Below are positions 24,352 to 34,332 of a stretch of 64,000 bases of DNA, in pieces. The position numbers and the translations under genes were made by a program. Under the pieces are notes generated by a model. The model saw nothing but the letters and a program-made list of their open reading frames with translations, was not told the origin of the DNA and ran no database searches. Position 1 is the first letter of the stretch; each line of letters starts with the position of its first letter. Source of the DNA: Streptomyces sp. P9-A4 (lineage in GTDB: Bacteria; Actinomycetota; Actinomycetes; Streptomycetales; Streptomycetaceae); assembly GCF_036634195.1 (NCBI RefSeq), contig NZ_JAZIFY010000001.1, forward strand, positions 5,776,501 through 5,840,500, written 5' to 3'.

Positions 24352-26895
24352 GGACGCGGCAAGCTTCGGATCTACCTCGGCGCTGCGCCGGGCGTCGGCA
24401 AGACCTACGCGATGCTCTCCGAGGGGCACCGCCGGGTGGAGCGCGGCACGGACTGCGTGGTCGCCTTCGTGGAGCACCACGGGCGCCCGCGCACCGAGGT
24501 GATGCTGCACGGCCTGGAGCAGGTGTCGCGCCGCACCCTGGAGTACCGGGGCGCCGCCTTCACCGAGATGGACATCGACGCCGTCCTGGCCCGCCGCCCC
24601 GCCGTCGCCCTCGTCGACGAGCTCGCCCACACCAACGTGCCGGGTTCCCGCAACCCCAAGCGCTGGCAGGACGTCGCCGAACTGCTCGCGGCCGGCATCG
24701 ACGTCATATCGACGGTCAACATCCAGCACCTGGAGTCCCTCGGTGACGTGGTCGAGGCGATCACGGGCGTACGGCAGCGGGAGACCGTCCCCGACGAGGT
24801 GGTGCGCCGGGCCGACCAGATCGAGCTGGTCGACATGTCCCCGGAGGCCCTGCGGCGCCGGATGGCCCACGGGAACATCTACCAGCCGGACCGGATCGAC
24901 GCCTCCCTGTCGAACTACTTCCGCCCCGGCAACCTCACGGCCCTGCGCGAGCTGGCCCTGCTCTGGACCGCCGACCGGGTCGACGAGTACCTCCAGCAGT
25001 ACCGGGGCGAGCACAACATCCGCTCCACCTGGCAGGCCAGGGAGCGCATCGTCGTCGGTCTGACCGGCGGTCCCGAGGGCCGCACCCTCATACGGCGCGC
25101 CACCCGCCTCGCCGAGAAGGGCGCGGGAGGTGAGGTCCTCGCCGTCTACATCGCCCGCAGCGACGGGCTCACCGCGGCCTCCCCGAAGGAGCTGGCCGTC
25201 CAGCGGACCCTGGTCGAGGACCTCGGCGGAACGTTCCACCACGTCATCGGCGACGACATCCCCTCCGCCCTGCTGGAATTCGCCCGCGGGGTCAACGCCA
25301 CGCAGATCGTCCTCGGCTCCAGCCGCCGCCGCACCTGGCAGTACATCCTCGGCCCCGGCGTCGGCCAGACCGTGGCCCGCGATTCGGGGCCCGACCTCGA
25401 CGTCCACATCGTCACGCACGGCGAGGTCGCCAAGGGACGCGGCCTGCCCGGCGCCCGCGGCGCCCGGCTCGGCCGCTCGCGCATCCTGGCGGGCTGGCTG
25501 GTCGGTGTGGCGGGACCGGTCGCCCTTTCCCTGCTCCTCACCCATGTCGACGCCGACCTCGGCCTCGCCAACGACATGCTGCTCTTCCTGGCCCTGACGG
25601 TCGCCTCGGCGCTGCTCGGCGGCTTCCTGCCGGCGCTCGGCTCGGCCGCCGTCGGATCCTTCCTCCTCAACTGGTTCTTCACCCCGCCCGTCCACCGGCT
25701 CACCATCGCCGACCCCGCGAACATCGTCGCCATCGCCGTGTTCTTCGGCGTCGCGATGTCCGTCGCCTCGGTGGTGGACCTGGCCGCCCGGCGCACCCAG
25801 CAGGCCGCCCGGCTGCGCGCCGAGTCCGAGGTGCTCTCCTACCTCGCGGGCAGCGTGCTGCGCGGCGAGACCAGCCTCGACGCCCTCCTCGAGCGGGTCA
25901 GGGAGACCTTCTCCATGGAGTCCGTCGCCCTGCTGGAACGGGTGGACGAGGTCGAACCGTGGACCCCGGCCGGGAGCGTCGGCCCGCACCCGGCGGCCCG
26001 GCCCGAGGAGGCGGACGTGGACATGCCGGTCGGTGACCATCTGGCGCTCGCCCTCTCCGGCCGGGTGCTGCCCGCCGAGGACCGGCGGGTGCTGGGCGCC
26101 TTCGCCGCCCAGGCGGCGGTCGTCCTCGACCGGCAGCGGCTCGTCGGAGAGGCGGAGGAGGCCCGCAAGCTGGCCGAGGGGAACAAGATCCGCACCTCGC
26201 TGCTCGCCGCCGTCAGCCACGACCTGCGGACCCCGCTGGCGAGCATCAAGGCCTCCGTCTCCTCTCTCCGTTCCGACGACATCGAGTGGTCCGAACAGGA
26301 CCGTGCCGAATTCCTGGAGGGCATCGAGGCGGGCGCCGACCGCCTCGACCACCTCGTCGGCAACCTCCTCGACATGTCCCGCCTCCAGACCGGCACCGTC
26401 ACCCCCTTGATCCGTACGGTGGACCTCGACGAGGTCGTCCCCATGGCGCTGGGGGGAGTACCGGACGGCAGCGCCGAGCTGGACGTCCCCGAGACGCTGC
26501 CGATGGTCGAGGTCGACAAGGGCCTCCTGGAACGGGCCGTCGCCAACATCGTGGAGAACGCCGTCAAGTACAGCCCCGAGGGCGTGCCCGTCGCCGTCGC
26601 CGCCAGCACCCTGGGGGACCGTGTCGAGCTCCGGGTGGTGGACCGCGGTCCCGGGGTGCCCGACGAGGCCAAGGACGGCATCTTCGAACCCTTCCAGCGC
26701 TTCGGCGACGCCCCCAGGGGGTCCGGGGTCGGCCTGGGCCTCGCGGTCGCCCGTGGTTTCGTGGAGGCCATGGGCGGGACGCTGGGCGCCGAGGACACCC
26801 CGGGCGGCGGTCTGACGATGGTGCTCACGCTCCGGGCCGCGCCGGGCGGCCCCCCGGCCCCGGCCGCCGACCTCCCGGCCCATGCGGTGACCTGA
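24349..26895 (+). CDS. kdpD: Sensor histidine kinase KdpD
   Basis: An 848-residue K+-responsive sensor kinase. The N-terminal KdpD domain has a Walker-like LGAAPGVGKTYAMLSEGHRR and ALVDELAHTNVPGSRNPKRW; a Usp-like domain follows (ATQIVLGSSRRR). Four TM helices of the DUF4118 region lie at about 380-490. A GAF-like stretch leads to the kinase: LLAAVSHDLRTPLASIKASV (phospho-His), IVENAVKYS (N box) and GSGVGLGLAVARGFV (G box). Length and order are those of full KdpD. No kdpFABC is nearby, so its targets must be elsewhere. kdpE follows after 187 bp. Confidence 0.95.
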   Translation: MGRGKLRIYLGAAPGVGKTYAMLSEGHRRVERGTDCVVAFVEHHGRPRTEVMLHGLEQVSRRTLEYRGAAFTEMDIDAVLARRPAVALVDELAHTNVPGSRNPKRWQDVAELLAAGIDVISTVNIQHLESLGDVVEAITGVRQRETVPDEVVRRADQIELVDMSPEALRRRMAHGNIYQPDRIDASLSNYFRPGNLTALRELALLWTADRVDEYLQQYRGEHNIRSTWQARERIVVGLTGGPEGRTLIRRATRLAEKGAGGEVLAVYIARSDGLTAASPKELAVQRTLVEDLGGTFHHVIGDDIPSALLEFARGVNATQIVLGSSRRRTWQYILGPGVGQTVARDSGPDLDVHIVTHGEVAKGRGLPGARGARLGRSRILAGWLVGVAGPVALSLLLTHVDADLGLANDMLLFLALTVASALLGGFLPALGSAAVGSFLLNWFFTPPVHRLTIADPANIVAIAVFFGVAMSVASVVDLAARRTQQAARLRAESEVLSYLAGSVLRGETSLDALLERVRETFSMESVALLERVDEVEPWTPAGSVGPHPAARPEEADVDMPVGDHLALALSGRVLPAEDRRVLGAFAAQAAVVLDRQRLVGEAEEARKLAEGNKIRTSLLAAVSHDLRTPLASIKASVSSLRSDDIEWSEQDRAEFLEGIEAGADRLDHLVGNLLDMSRLQTGTVTPLIRTVDLDEVVPMALGGVPDGSAELDVPETLPMVEVDKGLLERAVANIVENAVKYSPEGVPVAVAASTLGDRVELRVVDRGPGVPDEAKDGIFEPFQRFGDAPRGSGVGLGLAVARGFVEAMGGTLGAEDTPGGGLTMVLTLRAAPGGPPAPAADLPAHAVT

Positions 26896-27082
26896 CCGAG
26901 GGGCGCGGGCGCACGAACGCGAGCCACTGCCCGGCCGCACGAACCGAGCCCGCCGCCCCCGTGGACGTACCGCAATGGCCCGCCGTCCCCGTACGACCGG
27001 GCCCACCGCCCGGCCCTCACACCCTCCCGTACTCTCTTGCTCCCCGCCCGAACGGGCGACCGAAGAAGGAAGGCCCCCCTCC

Positions 27083-27769
<687 letters not shown>

Positions 27770-27825
27770 ACGGACGGACGCCCCGGGCCGCCCTCGGTGA
27801 CGGTGGCGGCCGGTACGCTTTCTGT

Positions 27826-28224
27826 ATGAGTGCTGCACCGCGTACAGAGAAGCCGGCCGGTAGGTTCCGCCGGATGCTCGACCGGCTCTCCTCCTCCCCG
27901 GAGGACCTGGAGTCGGAGGAGCTCCAGGAGGACGCCGAGGCGTCGGGGTGCACCCGTATCTGCGACTGCTCCGACCGCCAGATAGTCAAGGTGACTGGTA
28001 CCTTGCGCACGGTCACGCTGCGTCCTCGGGCCGGTGTACCCGCGCTGGAGGCCGAACTGTTCGACGGCACGGCACCGCTCGACGTCGTGTGGCTCGGACG
28101 TCGCTCCATCGTGGGCATCGAGCCGGGCCGCAAGCTGATCGCCTCCGGCCGGATCTCCATGAGCCACGGCCGGCGGGTCCTCTTCAACCCCAAATACGAG
28201 CTCCGACCGCTCGGACAGGAGTAG
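27826..28224 (+). CDS. OB-fold nucleic-acid-binding protein
   Basis: A 132-residue protein. The N-terminal 45 residues are charged and acidic, including two Cys in SGCTRICDCSDRQ. The rest is a single OB-fold domain, KVTGTLRTVTLRPRAGVPAL through LDVVWLGRRSIVGIEPGRKL to ISMSHGRRVLFNPKYELRP, similar to RecG/tRNA anticodon-type OB domains in conserved actinobacterial proteins. The partner nucleic acid is unknown. The ATG at 27826 is 6 bp after a TACGCT -10 and has no ribosome site, so it is probably leaderless. The DUF3159 gene follows 3 bp downstream. Confidence 0.88.
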   Translation: MSAAPRTEKPAGRFRRMLDRLSSSPEDLESEELQEDAEASGCTRICDCSDRQIVKVTGTLRTVTLRPRAGVPALEAELFDGTAPLDVVWLGRRSIVGIEPGRKLIASGRISMSHGRRVLFNPKYELRPLGQE

Positions 28225-28227
28225 CCG

Positions 28228-28977
28228 GTGACGTCCCTCGACAAGCCGACCACCGCCCCGCCGACCCCGGACCAGGACGCCCAGGCCGACAGGGCGGTGA
28301 CCGAGGCGGCGCTCTTCGAGGCCTTCGGCGGCCTGCGCGGCATGATCGAGACCGTCCTGCCCGGCCTGCTGTTCGTCACGATCTTCACGATCAACAAGAA
28401 CCTGCACGTCTCGGCGATCGCCGCGCTCGCGGTCTCGCTGGTGCTGGTCGCCGTCCGGCTGATCCGCCGGGACACCGTCAAGCACGCGTTCAGCGGGGTC
28501 TTCGGCGTCGCCTTCGGCGTGGTCTTCGCGATGATGACGGGCAACGCCAAGGACTTCTACCTGCCGGGCATGCTGTACACCCTGGGCCTCGCCCTCGCGT
28601 ACATCATCACGGCGCTCGCCGGGGTCCCGCTGATCGGCCTGATCCTCGGCCCGGTCTTCAAGGAGAACCTCTCCTGGCGGACCCGCAACCCCGGCCGCAA
28701 GAAGGCGTACGCGAAGGCCAGCTGGGCCTGGGGCCTGATCCTGCTCGGCAAGTGCGCGGTCCTCTTCCCGCTGTACTGGTGGGCCGACCCGACCAAGTTC
28801 GGCTGGGTGTCGGTCGCCCTCAAGATCCCGCCGTTCCTGCTCGCGGTCTACCTCACCTGGGTCTTCCTCGCGAAGGCTCCGCCGCCGATCGACGTCTTCG
28901 CCGAGATGGAGGCCGAGGAGCTCGCCGAGAAGGAGCGCAAGGCGGCCGCCGCCGCGCAGACGCCCCCGGAGGCCTGA
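28228..28977 (+). CDS. DUF3159 membrane protein
   Basis: A 249-residue protein with about six hydrophobic segments, starting GGLRGMIETVLPGLLFVTIF, the DUF3159 signature. Further helices include VSAIAALAVSLVLVAVRLI, YTLGLALAYIITALAGVPLI and FLLAVYLTWVFLA. The C-terminus is a charged Glu/Lys/Ala helix. Its function is unknown; the family is actinobacterial. The GTG at 28228 follows CAGGAG, 3 bp after the OB-fold gene, so the pair is one transcript ending at the terminator 28992-29026. Neighbours on both sides concern potassium, but no direct link is visible. Confidence 0.9.
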   Translation: MTSLDKPTTAPPTPDQDAQADRAVTEAALFEAFGGLRGMIETVLPGLLFVTIFTINKNLHVSAIAALAVSLVLVAVRLIRRDTVKHAFSGVFGVAFGVVFAMMTGNAKDFYLPGMLYTLGLALAYIITALAGVPLIGLILGPVFKENLSWRTRNPGRKKAYAKASWAWGLILLGKCAVLFPLYWWADPTKFGWVSVALKIPPFLLAVYLTWVFLAKAPPPIDVFAEMEAEELAEKERKAAAAAQTPPEA

Positions 28978-28991
28978 GCCGCGCCACGCGA

Positions 28992-29026
28992 AAGGGCCCG
29001 GACCTGACGAACAGGTCCGGGCCCTT
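28992..29026. terminator. Bidirectional hairpin terminator
   Basis: AAGGGCCCGGACCTG (28992-29006) and its exact complement (29012-29026) around ACGAA, between the convergent DUF3159 and TrkA-type genes. Confidence 0.92.
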
Positions 29027-29050
29027 CCCCGTACACCCGCTTGCGGAGCC

Positions 29051-29728
29051 TCAGGACTCCGTCGGCTCGCGGCGGACCTGGAGCAGGTCCTCCAGCTGCT
29101 CCTCGCGGGCCTGCGCGGCCACGAACAGCAGCTCGTCGCCGGCCTCCAGGGTCTCCTCGGTGCTCGGCGTCAGCACCCGCGAACCGCGGATGATCGTCAC
29201 CAGCGAGGTGTCCTGCGGCCAGTCCACGTCCCCGACCGAGGTGCCGGCGAGCGCCGACTCCGGCGGCAGCGTCAGCTCGACCAGGTTCGCGTCGCCGTGG
29301 CTGAAGCGGAGCAGCCGGACGAGGTCGCCGACGCTCACCGCCTCCTCCACGAGCGCCGACATGAGGCGCGGCGTCGAGACGGCCACGTCCACGCCCCAGG
29401 CCTCGTTGAACAGCCACTCGTTCTTCGGGTTGTTCACCCGGGCGACGACCCGCGGCACGCCGTACTCGGTCTTGGCGAGCAGCGAGACGACCAGGTTGAC
29501 CTTGTCGTCACCGGTCGCCGCGATCACCACGTTGCAGCGCTGGAGCGCCGCCTCGTCGAGCGAGGTGATCTCACAGGCGTCGGCCAGCAGCCACTCCGCC
29601 TGCGGCACCCGCTCCACCGAGATGGCGGTCGGCGCCTTGTCGATGAGCAGGACCTCGTGCCCGTTCTCCAGCAGCTCGCCCGCGATGGAACGGCCCACCG
29701 CGCCCGCGCCCGCAATAGCGACACGCAT
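29051..29728 (-). CDS. TrkA-family potassium channel/transport regulator (second of pair)
   Basis: A 225-residue cytoplasmic gating subunit. The N-terminal RCK domain starts MRVAIAGAGAVGRSIAGELL (Rossmann GxGxxG), with acidic DKAPTAISVE ending strand 2 and NVVIAATGDDKVNLVVSLLA. The TrkA-C domain begins near residue 135 (VELTLPPESALAGTSVGDVD) and contains VTIIRGSRVL. Such proteins bind NAD(H) or ATP and gate K+ permeases. The ATG overlaps the stop of the first TrkA gene by 1 bp (TGATG), so the two are coupled and may form a heteromeric ring. Confidence 0.93.
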   Translation of the reverse strand: MRVAIAGAGAVGRSIAGELLENGHEVLLIDKAPTAISVERVPQAEWLLADACEITSLDEAALQRCNVVIAATGDDKVNLVVSLLAKTEYGVPRVVARVNNPKNEWLFNEAWGVDVAVSTPRLMSALVEEAVSVGDLVRLLRFSHGDANLVELTLPPESALAGTSVGDVDWPQDTSLVTIIRGSRVLTPSTEETLEAGDELLFVAAQAREEQLEDLLQVRREPTES

Positions 29729-30396
29729 CAGTGACCACCCTCCTCGGGACCCTCGGCGAAGGCCTCCTCGACCTTCGCGATCTCGTCCGTACGCATCATC
29801 ACGTGCACCAGATCGCCTTCCTGGAGCACCGTCTGCGAGGTCGGCAGAATCGCTTCGCCCAGCCGGGTGAGGAAGGCGACGCGGACGCCGGTCTCCTCCT
29901 GGAGCCGGCTCACCTTGTGGCCGATCCACGCGGGGGAGGTGTGCACCTCGGCGAGCTGCACGCCGCCGCTCGGGTCACGCCACAGCGGCTCGGCGCCGGA
30001 GGGCAGCAGCCGGCGCAGCATCTGGTCGGCGGTCCAGCGGACCGTCGCGACCGTCGGGATGCCGAGGCGCTGGTACACCTCGGCGCGCCGCGGGTCGTAG
30101 ATCCGCGCCGCCACGTTCTCGATGCCGAACATCTCGCGCGCGACCCGCGCCGCGATGATGTTCGAGTTGTCGCCGCTGCTCACCGCGGCGAAGGCACCGG
30201 CGTCCTCGATGCCGGCCTCGCGCAGCGTGTCCTGGTCGAAGCCCACGCCCGTGACGCGCCGACCGCCGAAACCCGACCCCAGACGACGGAAGGCCGTCGG
30301 GTCCTGGTCGACGACCGCGACGGTGTGCCCCTGCTGCTCCAGGGTCTGCGCGAGAGCGGCTCCCACTCGCCCGCAGCCCATGATGACGATGTGCAC
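29728..30396 (-). CDS. TrkA-family potassium transport regulator (first of pair)
   Basis: A 222-residue RCK protein. The NAD-binding fold opens MHIVIMGCGRVGAALAQTLE, followed by VDQDPTAFRRL and AVSSGDNSNIIAARVAREMF. The TrkA-C part runs from about residue 140 (EVHTSPAWIGHKVSRLQEET) and ends in an acidic tail. It is paired with the overlapping second TrkA gene and is divergent from a KimA-like permease, the likely transport partner (inference from position). No Trk/Ktr membrane subunit with P-loops is present in the window. Confidence 0.93.
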   Translation of the reverse strand: MHIVIMGCGRVGAALAQTLEQQGHTVAVVDQDPTAFRRLGSGFGGRRVTGVGFDQDTLREAGIEDAGAFAAVSSGDNSNIIAARVAREMFGIENVAARIYDPRRAEVYQRLGIPTVATVRWTADQMLRRLLPSGAEPLWRDPSGGVQLAEVHTSPAWIGHKVSRLQEETGVRVAFLTRLGEAILPTSQTVLQEGDLVHVMMRTDEIAKVEEAFAEGPEEGGH

Positions 30397-30617
30397 GTCC
30401 CCTTACCCCGCACTCCTGATCGCCCTGCTGACCTGCGAAAACACCCTGCTCACAACTTTCCTCACCCGATCCGCCCGGGTCGCGGCGGGCAACACCCTGC
30501 CGGGTCACCCGGTCCGAGCTTAAGCGGCAACGCTGGCCGGGACAGCATCCGAGGTGGTACTCAGGGAGATTCCGTGCCGATCGGGGGTGCTGGTACACGT
30601 GGCTCTTTTCGAACGCT

Positions 30618-30633
30618 TACGATCCTCTCCGTG
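30618..30633 (+). promoter_or_regulatory. Probable leaderless promoter of the KimA-like gene
   Basis: TACGAT (30618-30623) followed by seven bases and the GTG start at 30631. No ribosome site. The 30397-30630 gap separates the divergent trkA pair from the permease; I found no convincing c-di-AMP riboswitch in it. Confidence 0.45.
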
Positions 30634-32682
30634 TCCAAACTGACCGACGTGCCCAAACGGATCCTGATCGGGCGGGCCCTGCGCAGCGACAAGCTCGGAG
30701 AGACCCTTCTCTCCAAGCGCATCGCCCTCCCCGTCTTCGCCTCCGACCCGCTGTCCTCGGTGGCGTACGCACCCGGCGAGGTGCTGCTCGTCCTCTCCGT
30801 CGCCGGTCTGTCGGCCTACCACTTCAGCCCGTGGATCGCCCTCGCGGTCGTCGTCCTGATGTTCACGGTGGTCGCGTCCTACCGGCAGAACGTCCACGCG
30901 TACCCGAGCGGCGGCGGCGACTACGAGGTCGCCACCACCAACCTCGGGCCGAAGGCCGGACTCACCGTCGCGAGCGCCCTGCTCGTCGACTACGTCCTGA
31001 CCGTCGCGGTGTCGATCTCCTCGGGCATCGAGAACCTCGGCTCGGCGATCCCCTTCGTCGTCGAGCACAAGGTGGCCTGCGCGGTCGGTGTGATCGTGCT
31101 GCTCACCGTGATGAACCTGCGCGGAGTGAAGGAGTCGGGCTCGCTCTTCGCGATCCCGACGTATGTCTTCGTCGTCGGCGTCTTCATCATGATCATCTGG
31201 GGCGCGTACCGGGGGATCGTCCTCGACGAGACCATGAAGGCGCCCACCGCGGGCTTCGAGATCAAGGCCGAGCACGAGGGTCTGGCCGGCTTCGCGCTGG
31301 TCTTCCTGCTGCTGCGCGCCTTCTCCTCCGGCTGCGCCGCCCTCACCGGCGTCGAGGCCATCTCCAACGGCGTCCCCGCCTTCCGCAAGCCGAAGTCGAA
31401 GAACGCCGCCACCACGCTCGCCCTCATGGGCGGCCTGGCCGTCACCATGTTCTGCGGCATCATCTTCCTGGCCATGGCCACCGACGTCCGGATGGCCGAG
31501 AAGCCCGCCGAGGACCTGCTGCACAACGGCGTCCCGCTCGGCGAGAGCTACGTCCAGGACCCGGTCATCTCCCAGGTCGCGGCCGCCGTCTTCGGCGACG
31601 GAACGTTCTTCTTCGTCATCCTCGCCGCCGCCACCGCGCTCGTCCTCTTCCTGGCCGCCAACACCGCGTACAACGGCTTCCCGCTCCTCGGCTCGATCCT
31701 CGCCCAGGACCGCTACCTGCCGCGCCAGCTGCACACCCGCGGCGACCGCCTCACCTTCTCCAACGGCATCGTGCTCCTGGCCGGCGCCGCCGCCCTCCTC
31801 GTCTGGATCTACGGAGCCGACTCGACCCGGCTGATCCAGCTGTACATCGTCGGCGTCTTCGTCTCCTTCACGCTCAGCCAGATCGGCATGGTCCGGCACT
31901 GGAACCGGCACCTGAGGGCCGAGCGGGACCCGGCCAAGCGCCGCCACATGATCCGCTCCCGCGCGATCAACGCCTTCGGCGCCTTCTTCACCGGCCTGGT
32001 CCTCGTCGTCGTCCTCGCCACCAAGTTCACCCACGGCGCCTGGGTCGCCCTGCTCGGCATGGTGATCTTCTACGGCACGATGACCGCGATCCGCCGGCAC
32101 TACGACTCGGTGGCCGCCGAGATCGCCGCCGCCGAGGAACGCCCCGACGAGTACGTACGCCCCTCCCGGGTCCGCTCCATAGTCCTCGTCTCCAAGCTCC
32201 ACAAGCCCACCCTCCGCGCCCTGGCCTACGCCAAGCTCATGCACGCGAACGAGCTGGAGGCGCTCACCGTCAACGTCGACCCGGCCGAGACGAAGGCGCT
32301 CAAGGAGGAGTGGGAGCGGCGCGGCATCAACGTGCCCCTCAAGATCCTCGACTCGCCGTACCGCGAGATCACCCGCCCGGTGATCGAGTACGTGAAGAGC
32401 ATCCGCCGCGAGAGCCCCCGCGACGCCGTCTCCGTCTACATCCCGGAGTACGTCGTCGGCCACTGGTACGAGCACCTGCTCCACAACCAGAGCGCCCTGC
32501 GGCTCAAGGGCCGCCTCCTCTTCACACCGGGCGTCATGGTGACCTCGGTGCCGTACCAGCTCCAGTCCTCCGAGGTCGCCAAGAAGCGGGCCAGGAAGCG
32601 CCAGGAGTGGAACGCGCCGGGCTCGGTCCGCCGCGGCCCGGTCGAGAAGGGTCAGAAGGAACCGGCCGGAAAGAGCAACTAG
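30631..32682 (+). CDS. APC-superfamily permease, KimA/YdaO-like potassium importer
   Basis: A 683-residue permease. The core has about twelve TM helices. The first carries PVFASDPLSSVAYAPGEVLL, the signature of the KimA branch of APC transporters; GGGDYEVATTNLGPKAGLTV and FSSGCAALTGVEAISNGVPA also fit. A cytoplasmic domain of about 180 residues after SIVLVSKLHKPTLRALAYAK resembles the KimA C-terminal domain. B. subtilis KimA is a K+/H+ symporter inhibited by c-di-AMP (known). Position between trkA genes and downstream of kdpDE supports K+ uptake. The GTG at 30631 appears leaderless. Confidence 0.85.
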   Translation: MSKLTDVPKRILIGRALRSDKLGETLLSKRIALPVFASDPLSSVAYAPGEVLLVLSVAGLSAYHFSPWIALAVVVLMFTVVASYRQNVHAYPSGGGDYEVATTNLGPKAGLTVASALLVDYVLTVAVSISSGIENLGSAIPFVVEHKVACAVGVIVLLTVMNLRGVKESGSLFAIPTYVFVVGVFIMIIWGAYRGIVLDETMKAPTAGFEIKAEHEGLAGFALVFLLLRAFSSGCAALTGVEAISNGVPAFRKPKSKNAATTLALMGGLAVTMFCGIIFLAMATDVRMAEKPAEDLLHNGVPLGESYVQDPVISQVAAAVFGDGTFFFVILAAATALVLFLAANTAYNGFPLLGSILAQDRYLPRQLHTRGDRLTFSNGIVLLAGAAALLVWIYGADSTRLIQLYIVGVFVSFTLSQIGMVRHWNRHLRAERDPAKRRHMIRSRAINAFGAFFTGLVLVVVLATKFTHGAWVALLGMVIFYGTMTAIRRHYDSVAAEIAAAEERPDEYVRPSRVRSIVLVSKLHKPTLRALAYAKLMHANELEALTVNVDPAETKALKEEWERRGINVPLKILDSPYREITRPVIEYVKSIRRESPRDAVSVYIPEYVVGHWYEHLLHNQSALRLKGRLLFTPGVMVTSVPYQLQSSEVAKKRARKRQEWNAPGSVRRGPVEKGQKEPAGKSN

Positions 32683-32686
32683 ACTG

Positions 32687-32714
32687 GTGGGCTGCCGTGC
32701 AAACGGCAGCCCAC
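32687..32714 (+). terminator. Intrinsic terminator after the KimA-like gene
   Basis: GTGGGCTGCCGT (32687-32698) pairs with ACGGCAGCCCAC (32703-32714) around a GCAA tetraloop, followed by a pyrimidine tract TCTCTTCTTCCTCT. Confidence 0.88.
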
Positions 32715-32741
32715 TCTCTTCTTCCTCTGGAGTCCCCGGTC

Positions 32742-34070
32742 ATGCAGAACACCCCTGTTACGTCGCTGGTCGGGGCGGAGTACGAGGTCGAGGTCGGTCC
32801 GGTCGCCCACGGCGGCCACTGCATCGCCCGTACGGAGGCGGGGCGGGTGCTCTTCGTCCGGCACGCGTTGCCCGGCGAGCGGGTCCGGGTGCGGGTCACC
32901 GAGGGCGAGGAGACCTCGCGCTTCCTGCGCGCCGACGCGATCGAGATCCTGGACGCCTCCAAGGACCGGGTCGAGGCCCCCTGCCCCTTCGCGGGCCCCG
33001 GCAAGTGCGGCGGCTGCGACTGGCAGCACGCCAAGCCCGGCGCCCAGCGCCGCCTCAAGGGCGAGGTCATCGCGGAACAGCTCCAGCGGCTGGCCGGGCT
33101 CACCCCGGAGGACGCCGGCTGGGACGGCACCGTCATGCCGGCCGAGGGCGACAAGCTCCCCTCGGGCGAGGTCCCGCAGTGGCGCACCCGCGTCCAGTAC
33201 ACGATCGACGCCGAGGGCCACGCGGGCCTGCGCAAGCACCGCTCGCACGAGGTCGAGGTCGTCGACCACTGCATGATCGCCGCCGCGGGCGTCTCGGAGC
33301 TGGGCATCGAGAAGCGCACCTGGGAGGGCATGGCCTCGGTCGAGGCCATCGCCGCCTCCGGCTCGAACGACCGCCAGGTCATCCTGACCCCGCGCCCCGG
33401 CGCCCGCCTCCCGCTGGTGGAGCTGGACAAGCCGGTCTCGGTCATGCGCGTCGACGAGAAGGACGGCGGGGTCCACCGCGTCCACGGCCGCGCCTTCGTC
33501 CGCGAGCGCGCCGACGAGCGCACCTACCGCGTCGGCAGCGGCGGCTTCTGGCAGGTCCACCCGAAGGCCGCGCAGACCCTGATGCTCGCCGTGATGCAGG
33601 GCCTGACCCCCCGCAAGGGCGAGACGGCCCTCGACCTCTACTGCGGCGTCGGCCTCTTCGCCGGCGCCCTCGCCGACCGCGTCGGCGAGCAGGGCGCGGT
33701 CCTCGGCATCGAGTCCGGCAAGCGCGCGGTGGAGGACGCCCGCCACAACCTGGCCGCCTTCCCGCGCGTCCGCATCGAACAGGGCAAGGTCGAATCGGTC
33801 CTCCCGCGCACGGGCATCACGGACGTCGACCTCATCGTCCTGGACCCCCCGCGCGCGGGCGCGGGCAAGCAGACGGTCGCCCACCTCGCAGGCCTGGGCG
33901 CCCGCCGAATCGCCTACGTGGCCTGCGACCCGGCAGCCCTGGCCCGAGACATCGCGTACTTCGCGGAGGGCGGCTACAAGGTCAGGACGCTGAGGGCGTT
34001 CGACCTTTTCCCGATGACGCATCATGTGGAGTGCGTGGCGATTCTGGAGCCGGTGAAGAAGGACGCTTGA
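32742..34070 (+). CDS. TrmA/RlmCD-family RNA m5U methyltransferase
   Basis: A 442-residue SAM-dependent RNA uridine-C5 methyltransferase. A TRAM domain at the N-terminus is followed by the Fe-S cluster motif CPFAGPGKCGGCDWQH. The methylase core has ALDLYCGVGLFAGALADRVG (SAM site), LIVLDPPRAGAG, and YVACDPAALARD with the catalytic Cys. Whether it acts on tRNA or 23S rRNA cannot be decided. The last codons (THHVECVAILEPVKKDA) lie in the 67-bp repeat that flanks the downstream island, so the present 3' end was probably supplied by the incoming element. Its three differences from the distal copy, all C to T, are synonymous. Confidence 0.92.
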   Translation: MQNTPVTSLVGAEYEVEVGPVAHGGHCIARTEAGRVLFVRHALPGERVRVRVTEGEETSRFLRADAIEILDASKDRVEAPCPFAGPGKCGGCDWQHAKPGAQRRLKGEVIAEQLQRLAGLTPEDAGWDGTVMPAEGDKLPSGEVPQWRTRVQYTIDAEGHAGLRKHRSHEVEVVDHCMIAAAGVSELGIEKRTWEGMASVEAIAASGSNDRQVILTPRPGARLPLVELDKPVSVMRVDEKDGGVHRVHGRAFVRERADERTYRVGSGGFWQVHPKAAQTLMLAVMQGLTPRKGETALDLYCGVGLFAGALADRVGEQGAVLGIESGKRAVEDARHNLAAFPRVRIEQGKVESVLPRTGITDVDLIVLDPPRAGAGKQTVAHLAGLGARRIAYVACDPAALARDIAYFAEGGYKVRTLRAFDLFPMTHHVECVAILEPVKKDA

Positions 34071-34082
34071 GCTGGGGTTTCT
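34016..34082 (+). repeat. attL-like 67-bp direct repeat (end of the methyltransferase gene)
   Basis: 34016-34082 matches 42674-42740 at 64 of 67 positions, with a 41-bp identical core (34026-34066). It contains the last 17 codons and stop of the methyltransferase gene plus 12 bp. The differences (34022, 34025, 34067) are T here and C in the distal copy. Confidence 0.9.
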
Positions 34083-34332
34083 CTGAGTGTGCGTTATGGG
34101 CGTTACATGCGTTAGACGCGATATCTCGACGCATATTCGACGCACGAACGGCGCATTGTCTGATGGGTCGTCATGTGCGGTTCGAGGCTGCTGGTCGGGG
34201 CACTCGCCCGTGTGGAGTGGTCCCCGCGGTGGGGTGGTGAGGCCAACTGCTGTGCGGTTGGCCGGTCCCGCCCTTTCGCTTCTCGGTCGTGACGTTCCGT
34301 GATGCTGAGTCGGGTGTCGGGCGGATGTCGTC

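Noticed and set aside
30397..30630. c-di-AMP (ydaO-type) riboswitch before the KimA-like gene
   Set aside because: KimA genes often have one, but no conserved core was recognisable and the gene looks leaderless. The same applies to 49901-50199.
34071..34332. tRNA gene as integration target
   Set aside because: No cloverleaf found; the repeat lies in the methyltransferase coding end instead.
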